DNA of 64,000 nt from Methylonatrum kenyense (GTDB lineage: Bacteria; Pseudomonadota; Gammaproteobacteria; Nitrococcales; Aquisalimonadaceae). The notes under the pieces were generated by a model. It saw only the letters and a list, made by a program, of their open reading frames with translations. It did not search any database and was not told the DNA's origin. A program made the translations under genes and the position numbers. Positions 10,436 through 18,977 of the stretch are shown here, in pieces (positions within the stretch are counted from its first letter, which is position 1; the number at the start of each line of letters is the position of its first letter). Where the stretch lies: contig NZ_JALPKO010000001.1 of assembly GCF_023195885.1 (NCBI RefSeq), forward strand, positions 248,001-312,000, written 5' to 3'.

Positions 10436-12952
10436 CGCTGAGCCTTGCGTCAACGGCAGCACACTGCGACGCTCCAGCAACCAGCGGAAGTCCTCGGCAC
10501 TGAGCGGCCGGCTGAAAAAGTAGCCCTGCCCGATGGTGCACCCCAAAGCGACAAGTGCGTCACGCACGTCGCCGGTCTCGATCCCCTCGGCAATAGCTTC
10601 GGCGCCAAGGCTCTCGGCCAGACCGAATACCGTGCGCACGATTCGATCGCTGTAGGCGTCCTCGCCAACACTTCTAACGAAGGCCTGATCAATCTTGATC
10701 TCGTCGAACGGGTAACGCTGAAGGTAAAGCAGAGACGAATAGCCCGTACCGAAATCATCCAGGGCGATACGTACACCGAGTTCGTGAAGCTCCTGAATCT
10801 GGCGCTGCAGCATCGATGATTCGCCCTCGAATACGCTTTCGGTAATCTCGACGGTCAGGCTTGCGGGTTCGACATCGAAATGATCCAGCGCCGCTTTGAG
10901 CTGCGCGGTAAAGTGGCCCAGGCGGAATTGCACGACTGAGGCATTGACCGAGACCCGCACGATATCGAGACCGGCATCCTGCCATTCCCGCAACTGACGA
11001 CACGCTTCGAACAGAACCCAGTCCCCAATCGGTCCGATCAGCCGGCTTTGCTCGGCAATCGGGACGAACACCTCGGGCGATTGCAGCCCGCGATCCGGAT
11101 GATTCCATCGCAACAGGGCCTCGCAGCCGATGAGCTTGCCCGTGGCCAGGAGCACCTTGGGCTGGTAGTGAAGCTCGAACTGCTGTTCGTCGAGGGCGCG
11201 GCGCAGCTCCTTCGTGAGGATCATGCGCTGTTGCGCGCGCTGTTCAAGGTCTTCGGTATAACCGCAGAGAAAGGTATCGGTATCTGCCCGGCCCTCGTAC
11301 AGCGCAACCTCACTCTCCCGCAATAGTGTCAATACCGGGCGCTCGGTGTGTCCAAGCAGGGCATAACCGAAATTCGCCTCGACCTGGACATCTCCGCTAT
11401 CAAGTCCCATTGGGTCACGCAGGTGACGGTGTAACTTGCGAAGGCGGCTTTCAATCAGGCCGAGGGCCGTGCCGGGTAGCAACAACACGAACTTGTCGCC
11501 GGCCATGCGGCCGACCAGAGCATCAGGTCCAGCGAAATCACCCAGGCGCTGCCCGACCATCTTCAGCACACGATCACCTGTCTCGTAACCGTGTGCATCG
11601 TTGATATCGCGAAACCCATCCAGGTCGATGTGGACCACCGTGTCCGCTGGCTGCCAGCCAACCTTCCGATACCGCTCCGTTAACGCTTTGACAAAGCCGT
11701 TACGGTTGAGCACGCCCGTCGCCGGGTCCTCGTTCACCAGGCGCTCCAGTTGCTGCTCGGCAAGCTTCCGCTCGGTGATATCCACATGCATGACAACCAC
11801 CCCAGGCTCACCATCGACACTTTCCCGGATTCCCGTGGTGTTGGCCATCATGCGGAACCAGCGCTGCTCTGAGGGGCCATGGCAGGGGTATTCGTAGGTA
11901 AAGCTGTCCCGCTCTCGGGCAAGGACAGCTCGAAGCCCTGCGACAGTGGCCCGCGCGTCGGCTGCGTCCCGGCCCTCGGAAACGTCACAGCTTGCGAAAT
12001 AATCTGCGCCGGCACCCGCGGCCTGGTCGGCAAGACCATTGCGCCGCCCAAACTCACGCCACTGCTCGTTGACGTCGATGATCCGCCCATTGCAGTCGAG
12101 CAGCGCAACATGCGCTGGCAGGGCGTCGATCAGGGCCCGGTTCGTATCCACGGCGGCAGCGAGTTGGCGATTCGCTTCATGCAGTTCGTCGCGAGTCTCC
12201 AGCAGCGCGGTGATGTCCTGGAAGCTGCCTTCCACCCGAACAATGCTTCCCTGTTCGTCGCGGACCGCCATGCCGGCGGTGTGTATCCAACGCCTCTCGC
12301 CTTGCGCAGTTATGATCTGCATTTCCTCGTCGTAAGGGGCTCCTGTCGCGGCACAAGCGCTGAATTTCTCGCGAATCCGCTCCCGGTACTCCGGTGCATA
12401 AAAGGCGATGCCCTGATCCACGGTCGGCGCGTACCCCCGTGGCATGCCGTGGATCTCGGCCACCATGTCCGACCAGTCACATCGCTGCGCCTCCAGGTCC
12501 ACCGACCAGCCACCGAAACGGGCGATCTGTCCGGCGAGGTCCAGCACCCGGCGCTGTTCGCGCAATTGCTGCTCCTGGCGAACCCGATCCGTGACGTCGT
12601 GGACGAGGGAAAGAATCGAGACAAGCTGGCCAGCGGCGTCGAATCGCACCGAGTTGTACCACTCGCAGTGAACGACATCGCCACTGCGTGTCATATTGCG
12701 GTTGGCGCTGACATTGCGCGGGGCTTCCCCGGACAGCAGCTCGTCCATGATCCGGGCCACTGAACCACGATCCTCGGCGTGGACGAACGGCCAGTCGTCC
12801 GGATGCAGGCCCAGCACCTCCGCCTCGGTCCAGCCGAACAATGCTTTTGCGCTGCCGGACCAGCGGCAGACACGGAATGCGTGATCCCACTCGACCACCG
12901 CCAGTGGCGAGTTGGCGATATGGTAGGTGAGGATATCGTCTGTGGAATTCAT
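10412..12952 (-). CDS. PAS-GGDEF-EAL protein (probable c-di-GMP phosphodiesterase)
   Basis: An 846-residue cytoplasmic signalling protein without membrane helices. From the ATG at 12952 (MNSTDDILTYHIANSP) three PAS domains run to about residue 400 (one with the PAC-type HTAGMAVRDEQGSIVRVEGSFQD), then a GGDEF domain and an EAL domain. The GGDEF signature is degraded to AGDKF, so cyclase activity is unlikely. The EAL domain keeps CEALLRW, the DDFGTGYSS loop and KIDQAFV, the residues that bind metal and c-di-GMP, so it probably hydrolyses c-di-GMP, with the dead GGDEF perhaps sensing GTP. It is opposite in effect to the cyclase at 6169-8130. Confidence 0.92.
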   Translation of the reverse strand: MNSTDDILTYHIANSPLAVVEWDHAFRVCRWSGSAKALFGWTEAEVLGLHPDDWPFVHAEDRGSVARIMDELLSGEAPRNVSANRNMTRSGDVVHCEWYNSVRFDAAGQLVSILSLVHDVTDRVRQEQQLREQRRVLDLAGQIARFGGWSVDLEAQRCDWSDMVAEIHGMPRGYAPTVDQGIAFYAPEYRERIREKFSACAATGAPYDEEMQIITAQGERRWIHTAGMAVRDEQGSIVRVEGSFQDITALLETRDELHEANRQLAAAVDTNRALIDALPAHVALLDCNGRIIDVNEQWREFGRRNGLADQAAGAGADYFASCDVSEGRDAADARATVAGLRAVLARERDSFTYEYPCHGPSEQRWFRMMANTTGIRESVDGEPGVVVMHVDITERKLAEQQLERLVNEDPATGVLNRNGFVKALTERYRKVGWQPADTVVHIDLDGFRDINDAHGYETGDRVLKMVGQRLGDFAGPDALVGRMAGDKFVLLLPGTALGLIESRLRKLHRHLRDPMGLDSGDVQVEANFGYALLGHTERPVLTLLRESEVALYEGRADTDTFLCGYTEDLEQRAQQRMILTKELRRALDEQQFELHYQPKVLLATGKLIGCEALLRWNHPDRGLQSPEVFVPIAEQSRLIGPIGDWVLFEACRQLREWQDAGLDIVRVSVNASVVQFRLGHFTAQLKAALDHFDVEPASLTVEITESVFEGESSMLQRQIQELHELGVRIALDDFGTGYSSLLYLQRYPFDEIKIDQAFVRSVGEDAYSDRIVRTVFGLAESLGAEAIAEGIETGDVRDALVALGCTIGQGYFFSRPLSAEDFRWLLERRSVLPLTQGSASSGSGVI

Positions 12953-13565
12953 GGGCCGGCGCCTTTTCTGCCAAGCCCTCGCAGCAACTTCCAACGCGGC
13001 TCAACCATTGCCCTGACCAGCCGCGTAGTGAAGAACAACATGCGGGCGCGGTGTATCGGATAAGTCACCGTATAGCATCAGCTTGCCAATCCCGCGATCA
13101 ACACGCCTGCTAACTCCGTAACCCTTCTTCGTGAAACGGGTCTCGCTCATTCCTCTGACCCTCCCGCCCGCGGTCCGTCTCCGCAGCGTGCTGCCGCCGC
13201 ACTGCCACGTGTTGCCATCGGGCCACAGTTTCCCGGCAGAACCCGCATTTCATTTATAGACATCCTCTCTCCAGCAGGCTATGCATTACGCCGATCATAA
13301 GGTCCGGGTCACTGCGTTGGTTTACCGTTTACCGACTAGCCTAGGACTCGTCATCGCTACCAGCCAGCAGATCGTGGCGAACCAACGCGGCAACGCCAGA
13401 TCCGCAGCATGCAACCATCCTGCCGCCTCCACGCCTGCGCTGTCGTCCACGACTCTGGTACAAGCATCGCGTTGACGTCTTTCACAGTGCATGCTCTGTT
13501 ACTGACCGTCAGGTGATCGAGCATCACCCTTGGGTTGAAGGCGGGACGGCCTGAACGGAGTCACA
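12953..13565. other. 613-bp intergenic region, no gene supported
   Basis: Small open frames occur on both strands but none has a good ribosome binding site plus protein-like composition. It must contain promoters for the PAS-GGDEF-EAL gene (minus) and the DUF3565 gene (plus). Composition is more mixed than in the flanking genes, with AT-rich patches near 13250-13350. I see no repeat or RNA gene. Confidence 0.5.
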
Positions 13566-13799
13566 ATGTGGCAGCCCATTGTCGGCTTTCATCGGGACGA
13601 GCATGGCGACTGGGTGGCAGACCTGGCCTGCGGTCACGGCCAGCACGTCCGCCACCGTCCGCCATGGTTCAACCGACCCTGGGTGGAAACCGAGCAGGGC
13701 CGCCGCGACATGCTGGGCACGACATTGTGGTGTAAACGCTGTGAAGACGGCGAGCCACCGCCGGAAAAAACGCCGATCGCTACGGGATCGAGCGCCTGA
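13566..13799 (+). CDS. DUF3565 family protein
   Basis: A 77-residue protein starting MWQPIVGFHRDEHGDWVADL, with the family signature LACGHGQHVRHRPPW and a C-terminal LWCKRCEDG. The Cys/His pattern (CGH, HVRH, CxxC) suggests a zinc site, though the family has no known function to my knowledge. GGAG lies five bases before the ATG. The methyltransferase gene follows 35 bp downstream on the same strand, so the two are probably cotranscribed. Confidence 0.9.
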   Translation: MWQPIVGFHRDEHGDWVADLACGHGQHVRHRPPWFNRPWVETEQGRRDMLGTTLWCKRCEDGEPPPEKTPIATGSSA

Positions 13800-13834
13800 C
13801 CACCGCCTGCGGCGACCAGCCACACGAGATCCCG

Positions 13835-14434
13835 ATGCAGAAACCGTTCTCCCAGGCCTGCGAAAACAACAAGGACCCGATCCTGTCCGTGTTGAGGGAC
13901 CGGCTCACGAAACCGGCGCGTGTTCTGGAGATCGGAGCCGGCACCGGCCAGCACGCGGAGCATTTCGCCGCGGCCCTGCCTCATCTGCACTGGGTACCGA
14001 CGGACATGGCACGGAATATCCCGCATTGCCGCCTGCGAATCGAAGATGCTGCACTGCCGAACCTGGACAGCCCGCTCGCGCTGGATGTCACGCAGTGGCC
14101 CTGGCCAGTTGCCGGCCACGACAATGTGTACTCGGCCAACACCGCCCACATCATGCACTGGCCGGTGGTGGAGGCCATGTTCCGCGGCGTGGCTGCCAGC
14201 CTTCCGCCCGAAGGCGTGTTCCTGCTCTACGGTCCCTTCGCCGACAATGGCAGGCACACAAGTGACAGCAACCGCCAGTTCGACGCCGCCCTGCGGCGAC
14301 GGGATCCGGGCATGGGCGTTCGCGACACCAGCGATCTGCGACGCCTGGCGGGAAAGGTTGACCTGCGGCTGGCCGAGGACCTGCCCCTGCCGGCCAACAA
14401 CCGGATCCTGGTGTTTCGGCGTTCGACGGACTGA
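13835..14434 (+). CDS. DUF938 SAM-dependent methyltransferase
   Basis: A 199-residue class I methyltransferase-fold protein. Motif I is VLEIGAGTGQHAEHFA (residues 30-45), followed by WVPTD in the acidic-loop position and the DUF938 blocks NVYSANTAHIMHWPVVEAMF and LLYGPFADNGRHTSDSN. The start MQKPFSQACENNKDPIL agrees with the family (typically about 200 residues). The substrate is unknown. An imperfect-loop hairpin with 18-bp perfect arms lies about 110 bp after the stop. Confidence 0.9.
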   Translation: MQKPFSQACENNKDPILSVLRDRLTKPARVLEIGAGTGQHAEHFAAALPHLHWVPTDMARNIPHCRLRIEDAALPNLDSPLALDVTQWPWPVAGHDNVYSANTAHIMHWPVVEAMFRGVAASLPPEGVFLLYGPFADNGRHTSDSNRQFDAALRRRDPGMGVRDTSDLRRLAGKVDLRLAEDLPLPANNRILVFRRSTD

Positions 14435-14547
14435 TCACCACACAGACCGACTCGGGACGGCCCGGCGGGCTAGTAACGCAACGCTGCGAGGCTCCGAAAC
14501 CGGCCTCATATCCGTAAACGCCTTCACCGTTACCGCGACTGGCGAAA

Positions 14548-14600
14548 ATCCGTTGCACCCGATGAGCGTGAACGGGTACGCGTCATCGGGTGCAACGGAT
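14548..14600. repeat. Hairpin with two perfect 18-bp arms between convergent genes
   Basis: ATCCGTTGCACCCGATGA at 14548-14565 is repeated exactly in inverted orientation at 14583-14600. The 17-nt loop can pair further (GCGT/ACGC). It lies between the convergent DUF938 and phasin-like genes and lacks a T-tract. A two-way terminator or a copy of a dispersed palindromic repeat are the likely readings. Confidence 0.75.
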
Positions 14601-14668
14601 TGCAATGCGTCAGCGCCGTTTTCGAGGGCGCCGGCTTTCCAAATTCCCGGGGCGGCCAGGTCTTTGTA

Positions 14669-15088
14669 TCAGGCCCGCCCGGCCTGTCGGGCGCTGGGCG
14701 GCTCGGCCTCGCCTTCCTCTGCTGCCACCGGTTGCTCCTCTGCCGCAACCAGTTGCGCGCAATGCGTGCAGAGCGTCGTCCAGTCCTGCAGATCCGCACT
14801 CATGCGTTGCAACGACTTGCCCTGCCAATCGGAAATCGCCTGCGTGATTGCCGTCGGATCGAATTCCTCTTTTGAACCCAACTCGCGCAAGCCTTTGATG
14901 GCCGTCTCGGTGGCTTCCTGTCGGCGTTCGAACCAATGCCGCAGGAAGGTCTCGGTTTCCTGCAGCATGGCATGCTGCATCTGCCGGAACTGCTCGACCT
15001 GCGTTGTTGACGCGCCGTTCAGCTTGAAGAGTTCCTGGGTCTGGTTCACCAGATCGGTGATCGCGGTTTGCGTTCGCGCCTTAGTCAT
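14669..15088 (-). CDS. Phasin family protein
   Basis: A 139-residue, almost wholly helical protein (MTKARTQTAITDLVNQTQEL...). Heptad-like helices run through FKLNGASTTQVEQF, TFLRHWFERRQEATETAIKGL and ISDWQGKSLQRMSADLQDW, with an acidic, Ala-rich tail, as in PhaP-type phasins that coat polyhydroxyalkanoate granules. The ATG at 15088 has a GGAG-rich leader; the longer frame to 15187 lacks phasin character. No PHA synthesis gene is in the window, so the granule role rests on family resemblance only; a general coiled-coil protein is the alternative. Confidence 0.7.
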   Translation of the reverse strand: MTKARTQTAITDLVNQTQELFKLNGASTTQVEQFRQMQHAMLQETETFLRHWFERRQEATETAIKGLRELGSKEEFDPTAITQAISDWQGKSLQRMSADLQDWTTLCTHCAQLVAAEEQPVAAEEGEAEPPSARQAGRA

Positions 15089-15441
15089 CTCTCCACTCCT
15101 GCTCGGGAAACACTGATTTATTCCCGCGCCTTCGCCAGTCGAATTACCCACGGTCTCGCCATGGATGAGAACTACCGACTTGATCATGATTGCCGTCTGT
15201 CGGCATTGACCTGCATCAATCGCAGCGCAGTAAACACAGGTCGCGAATAAGAAAATCCGATGGGACAGGTCGGCGACACGCGCTTGTCGATACGCTGATG
15301 ACGCCTGGCGGCGTAAAGCCGGGCAGCCTCCCCCGCGGCAAGGCGCTTGCGACTCCCCGGGACCGCTCCTGGCTCGCCAGTTGACGGCCCTCCGGCGGCT
15401 GCAGATGATGGGGCTCGAGGATTCAACTCGGGGAAGACCGC
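15089..15441. other. 353-bp divergent region between phasin-like and RNA-ligase-partner genes
   Basis: No gene is supported. Two small dyads are visible: TGCCG-TCTGT-CGGCA at 15191-15205 and CGACA-CGCGCT-TGTCG at 15274-15289, the second close to the CGACA-N5-TGTCG sites found beyond 53992 but with a six-base spacer. Either could be an operator for the RNA-ligase-partner gene. Confidence 0.4.
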
Positions 15442-16038
15442 ATGCGCCGTTTCGTGCTGGATACCAGCGTCTTCACCAACCCACATGTCGCCAGTCAGTT
15501 CGGCGAGGATCCCGAGGACATTCTGCGAACCTTCCTCGGCCTGGCCCGCCACTGCGGCGCCGAGTTCTACATGCCCTTGTCGGTCTACGAGGAATTCCGC
15601 GGCATGCGGGACCTGCAAAGCCTGGCCGCGGATTTCGAGACCGTGGTCTGGGTCCGCTCTCCGCGGCGCTTTGCCCTCACCATCCCCAGCGACATCCTGT
15701 ACGAGTTCATTGACGAGGTACGCACCCGGATTGACCGCGGACTGCGCATTGCCGAGGAACACACCCGCCAGGCCGGGGCTGCCGAAACCCTCAAACCGGA
15801 ACTGATCACGCAACTTCGCGAGCGCTTCCGCGAAGCCATGCGCAAGGGGCTGGTGGACTCCCGGGAAGACGTCGATGCCGTGTTGCTGGCCATGGAACTG
15901 GATGCCGAACTGGCCAGCGCCGACGAGGGCATGCGCAAGATGGGCAACCGCATGGGCATTAAGCTGGTTACTGCCGCCCATTTACGCAAGGTGATGGAAA
16001 ACCTGACCGACGCGGCTTCCGTTCCCGGCAACCCCTGA
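15442..16038 (+). CDS. RNA ligase partner protein (PIN/VapC-like domain)
   Basis: A 198-residue PIN-fold protein that in many archaea and bacteria is encoded beside a Pab1020-type RNA ligase, hence its family name. Seen: N-terminal MRRFVLDTSVFTNP with the first catalytic Asp at residue 7, central FYMPLSVYEEF, and SADEGMRKMGNRMGI with the distal acidic residues. PIN proteins are Mg-dependent RNases, so a cut-and-rejoin or end-trimming partnership with the ligase is plausible, but the biochemical role is, to my knowledge, unsettled. Its stop is 25 bp from the stop of the convergent ligase gene. Confidence 0.93.
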   Translation: MRRFVLDTSVFTNPHVASQFGEDPEDILRTFLGLARHCGAEFYMPLSVYEEFRGMRDLQSLAADFETVVWVRSPRRFALTIPSDILYEFIDEVRTRIDRGLRIAEEHTRQAGAAETLKPELITQLRERFREAMRKGLVDSREDVDAVLLAMELDAELASADEGMRKMGNRMGIKLVTAAHLRKVMENLTDAASVPGNP

Positions 16039-16063
16039 GGCGCCCGCCCAGGGGACCTGGCAC

Positions 16064-17164
16064 TCAATCATACTGCCTGTCACCGGCCAGGGCCGAGGAC
16101 AGGGTGCCGGTCATGTGGTCGAAAAGCCGCTCGAACTCAAGCACCCAGAAGTCACCCTCGACACGCGGCATTGCCGCCCCAATACGCACATGGCGCCCAC
16201 CGGTGGCCTCCAGATGCTGGATGAAGCGCCGTGCATTGTGTTCGCTGCGAAACCGGCACCGGTATCGGTGACTGACGCGTCCTTGACCGCGGCTCTGTGC
16301 CACCGCATCGCCCAGACCCTCGAGGAATGCGCGCCCCAGGGCTCGCGCAGCGGCATCGCTGTCGGACTGGGGGTGCTCCGCCAGAAAAATGGCAAGCCGG
16401 GTCAGGCGATTGGTGAAATACTGCGGCGGCAGGTCCAGCAGCTGCTCGGCACAAACCCCGATATCGCCGACGCAGGAACCGCCAGTGACATACTTGGCCC
16501 GTTCGCGGCCGTCATCGGTTTTCAGCACCAGGCCCTCGGCGCCCTCCGCATCGAGACGCAGAATCAAGCGGCCCAATGCCTCGGTATCGTCGGCCCCGAA
16601 CTGCCCGTGAACCGGTGCGGCAGGCAGTGCGTACTTCTCCAGAAGCGTGAACTTGTCGGCCTGGGCCAGAAAACCGGGCAGGCCCAGTCGCATCATGTCG
16701 AACACGAACAGACTCACGTCCTGCGCCACCCGTGGCGTGGATCCCTCCAGATAGGGCGTATCCGGTCCGGCAATCTCGGCGCAGAGAATCAGCCCGGGTT
16801 CGGCATCGAACACCGCCGGGTCGAGGAACTCGGGCACCCGATCGACACTGAACGGGCAGACAAAGCCGCCACGGCTGAAGGCGTACAGCGTGTCCTCATA
16901 CCGCAAAATGCGAACATTGAAGCCGTCGATTTTCTCCTCGGCCCAGAAACGCTCGCGGAACTGACGCGGCAATCCCGCTTCCAGTGACTGGATCCGGCCG
17001 ATGGAGGGGTACCCCGGCACCACCGACTTGTCCGGCAGAACAGCGCTGCCCCGCGGGTAGCCGCGGACCGGCTCCAGCAGCCGGACGTAGGAGAAACCCT
17101 CATAACGAAGCGGCTGCGCGCGCCCCAGCGCAATGGCCTGCTCCAATTGTGAGCGCTCGATCAT
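16064..17164 (-). CDS. RNA ligase, Pab1020 family
   Basis: An ATP-dependent nucleotidyltransferase of 366 residues. The adenylated lysine lies in KIDG (78-81, context AEEKIDGFNVRIL); later motifs include AFSRGGFVCPFS, EIAGPDTPYL (motif III/IIIa region), and EGLVLKTDDGRERAKYV (motifs IV-V). These are the motifs of archaeal Pab1020-type homodimeric RNA ligases, which join or circularise RNA ends in vitro. The start MIERSQLEQAIALGRAQPL fits the family. It is convergent with its partner gene, so the two have separate promoters. The physiological substrate is unknown. Confidence 0.93.
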   Translation of the reverse strand: MIERSQLEQAIALGRAQPLRYEGFSYVRLLEPVRGYPRGSAVLPDKSVVPGYPSIGRIQSLEAGLPRQFRERFWAEEKIDGFNVRILRYEDTLYAFSRGGFVCPFSVDRVPEFLDPAVFDAEPGLILCAEIAGPDTPYLEGSTPRVAQDVSLFVFDMMRLGLPGFLAQADKFTLLEKYALPAAPVHGQFGADDTEALGRLILRLDAEGAEGLVLKTDDGRERAKYVTGGSCVGDIGVCAEQLLDLPPQYFTNRLTRLAIFLAEHPQSDSDAAARALGRAFLEGLGDAVAQSRGQGRVSHRYRCRFRSEHNARRFIQHLEATGGRHVRIGAAMPRVEGDFWVLEFERLFDHMTGTLSSALAGDRQYD

Positions 17165-17341
17165 TCCCTGCCCCCGGTCAGCCCTTCACCGGGAATCGTA
17201 CACTCTTCCCTGGCATCGCCTGGCAGCGAACCGCCTGCACAATGCTCAGTTGCGGTGCGCCGTTCTGCATGCTGGAGTCGTACAACCATACGGGCCACAG
17301 GATCGCCCGGCTTGCCGATGGCCGATCAATACGAGGAACCC

Positions 17342-17536
17342 ATGGAACACATCGGAAAGGAACGGCTGCTGCACTGGATCGGCCTCGCCTGCCTGGCTTT
17401 GTCAGTCCTCGTGCTGATCATGATCGGCCCGCTGTGGGAGCGCCTCGGCGGCTGGACCATGGTGCTGTGGATGGCGCTGGGCGGCGCCGGTATGCTCCTG
17501 TTGCAGAAGGGACCGCCCCCCGACGTTCCCGATTGA
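17342..17536 (+). CDS. Small two-helix membrane protein
   Basis: A 64-residue protein, MEHIGKERLLHWIGLAC at the start, with two hydrophobic segments (about 12-33 and 40-56) separated by PLWERLGGW, and a short Pro-rich tail. GAGG stands at the right distance before the ATG at 17342; an upstream ATG at 17318 has no ribosome binding site. I do not recognise a family. Codon use looks like the neighbours, so it is probably a real resident gene. Confidence 0.55.
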   Translation: MEHIGKERLLHWIGLACLALSVLVLIMIGPLWERLGGWTMVLWMALGGAGMLLLQKGPPPDVPD

Positions 17537-17666
17537 ACCGCCGTCCGGCGGCACCGAAACGAGAACCGCCCGCATTGCGAAGCCCAGAAACCCTTCCCGG
17601 AGCAATTGGCCGAGCAGCAGGACGGTCTCTTGATCGAGTTCTTCTCTCCTTCCACGGGTCGTCGGC

Positions 17667-18782
17667 TTAATTCCTACCCGGCAGTCGATAGCGCACGCTG
17701 CGCCCGCCGCCGGGTAGACGCTCCAGGCACCCCTTGTCCAGCAGATCGGTGAGATCCCGGGTCGCGGTGGCCTTGCTGACCTTTGCCATGCCCCGGTACT
17801 TGCTCGCATTGATGCCGTGGGGAAACTCTTCCTCACCATCGTCCAGCAGCCGGTTCAACACCTTGACCTGACGCGGGTTGAGAACGGTTTCCGCATGCAT
17901 CTGCCAGAAACGGGCCTTCTCCAGCACCCGCTGGATACGAGCCAGGGCCCCATCCAGTGCTTCCTGCAAACAGGCCAGAAACCAGCGCAACCAGCGGGTA
18001 ATGTCCAGGCTCCCCTTCTGGCTGGATTCCAGGATCTCGTAGTAAGCCTGCCGCCGGGCCATGATCACCTCGCTCAGCGAGTACAGGCGGATCGTCTCCT
18101 GCTCCGCCTGGGCCAGGGCCCGATCTGTAATGGCACGGGCAATCCGACCGTTGCCGTCCTCGAAGGGATGCAGGGTCACGAACCAGAGATGGGCGACGCC
18201 GGCGCGGAGAATGGGGTCAAGCTCGTTGCCGGGATCATTGAACCAGTCGAGAAACCGCTGCACCTCGGCTTCCAGTCCGGACCTCGGCGGTGCCTCGAAA
18301 TGAACTCGGGGGCGATCCATTCTCCCGGAGACCACCTGCATCGGCGTATCGCCACGCAAGCGGCCGACGGCCGCCTGCTGGAATCCGGTGTCCGCTGGCG
18401 GGAACAACAGAGCCTGCCATTTGCAAAGCTCTTCCAGAGTCAGCGCATCATCGAGCCGGCCGGTCGCCCGCACCAGCAAGCTAACCAAAGCCTCCGCCCG
18501 ATGCGCGTCGCGACCGGCCACACCGGCATGGGCAACCCCGAGTTGTCGGGCCACCGAGGAGCGCACCGAATGGCGATCGAGCAACTCGCCCTCAATCTCG
18601 CTGGTGCGCAGCGCGTCCTCGGTCAGACTCTCCATTCGTAGCGACTGGATCGCACCGGAATCCACGGCGTCACGACGCCCCAGCAGCCTAGCCTGCCTTG
18701 ACCGAACGGTGTCCAGATTGGGCTGCAGCGCCTTGGTGTCCCAGTGGAAGTGCGGCCATTCGCTTTGCTGCCAGATGTACAT
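17667..18782 (-). CDS. Fic family AMP-transferase with DUF4172-type N-terminus
   Basis: Fic enzymes transfer AMP (or other nucleotidyl groups) to protein targets. The 371-residue product begins MYIWQQSEWPHFHWDTKAL, a DUF4172-type N-terminus. The inhibitory-helix motif T-S-E-I-E-G is at 60-65, marking an autoinhibited class II Fic protein, and the active site HPFEDGNGR at 205-213 is complete. The C-terminal 90 residues (NASKYRGMAKVSKATATRDLTDLLDKGCLERL) look like a winged helix, so it may bind DNA. Upstream, three copies of an ATTCGGCTCA half-site suggest autoregulation. The open frame extends to 19421 but that part has recC composition and no similarity. Divergent from recC. Confidence 0.92.
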   Translation of the reverse strand: MYIWQQSEWPHFHWDTKALQPNLDTVRSRQARLLGRRDAVDSGAIQSLRMESLTEDALRTSEIEGELLDRHSVRSSVARQLGVAHAGVAGRDAHRAEALVSLLVRATGRLDDALTLEELCKWQALLFPPADTGFQQAAVGRLRGDTPMQVVSGRMDRPRVHFEAPPRSGLEAEVQRFLDWFNDPGNELDPILRAGVAHLWFVTLHPFEDGNGRIARAITDRALAQAEQETIRLYSLSEVIMARRQAYYEILESSQKGSLDITRWLRWFLACLQEALDGALARIQRVLEKARFWQMHAETVLNPRQVKVLNRLLDDGEEEFPHGINASKYRGMAKVSKATATRDLTDLLDKGCLERLPGGGRSVRYRLPGRN

Positions 18783-18800
18783 GCGCCGATTACCCACTCT

Positions 18801-18844
18801 ATTCGGCTCAATTAATGAGCCGATTAAAGCCGCGATTCGGCTCA
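18801..18844. promoter_or_regulatory. Operator-like repeat upstream of fic
   Basis: ATTCGGCTCA (18801-18810) and TGAGCCGATT (18816-18825) form an inverted repeat with a 5-bp spacer, and a third direct copy ATTCGGCTCA is at 18835-18844. The block begins 19 bp before the fic start codon, ideal for repression. The winged-helix tail of the Fic protein is the obvious candidate binder (inference). Confidence 0.65.
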
Positions 18845-18977
18845 CGGTCAAGCGCACGTCGCCTGGATCGGGCGGTTTCCGTAGGATGACCGGAGATCCG
18901 GTGAATCGCCTCCGACAGGTGCTGTCGCGCAGGGCCGTTCTACTGATCACTCCGAATAACAACACGCCCGGAGCCCC

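Noticed and set aside
12953-13565. Possible small gene at 13281-13475 (plus)
   Set aside because: No ribosome binding site and no protein-like composition or family character.
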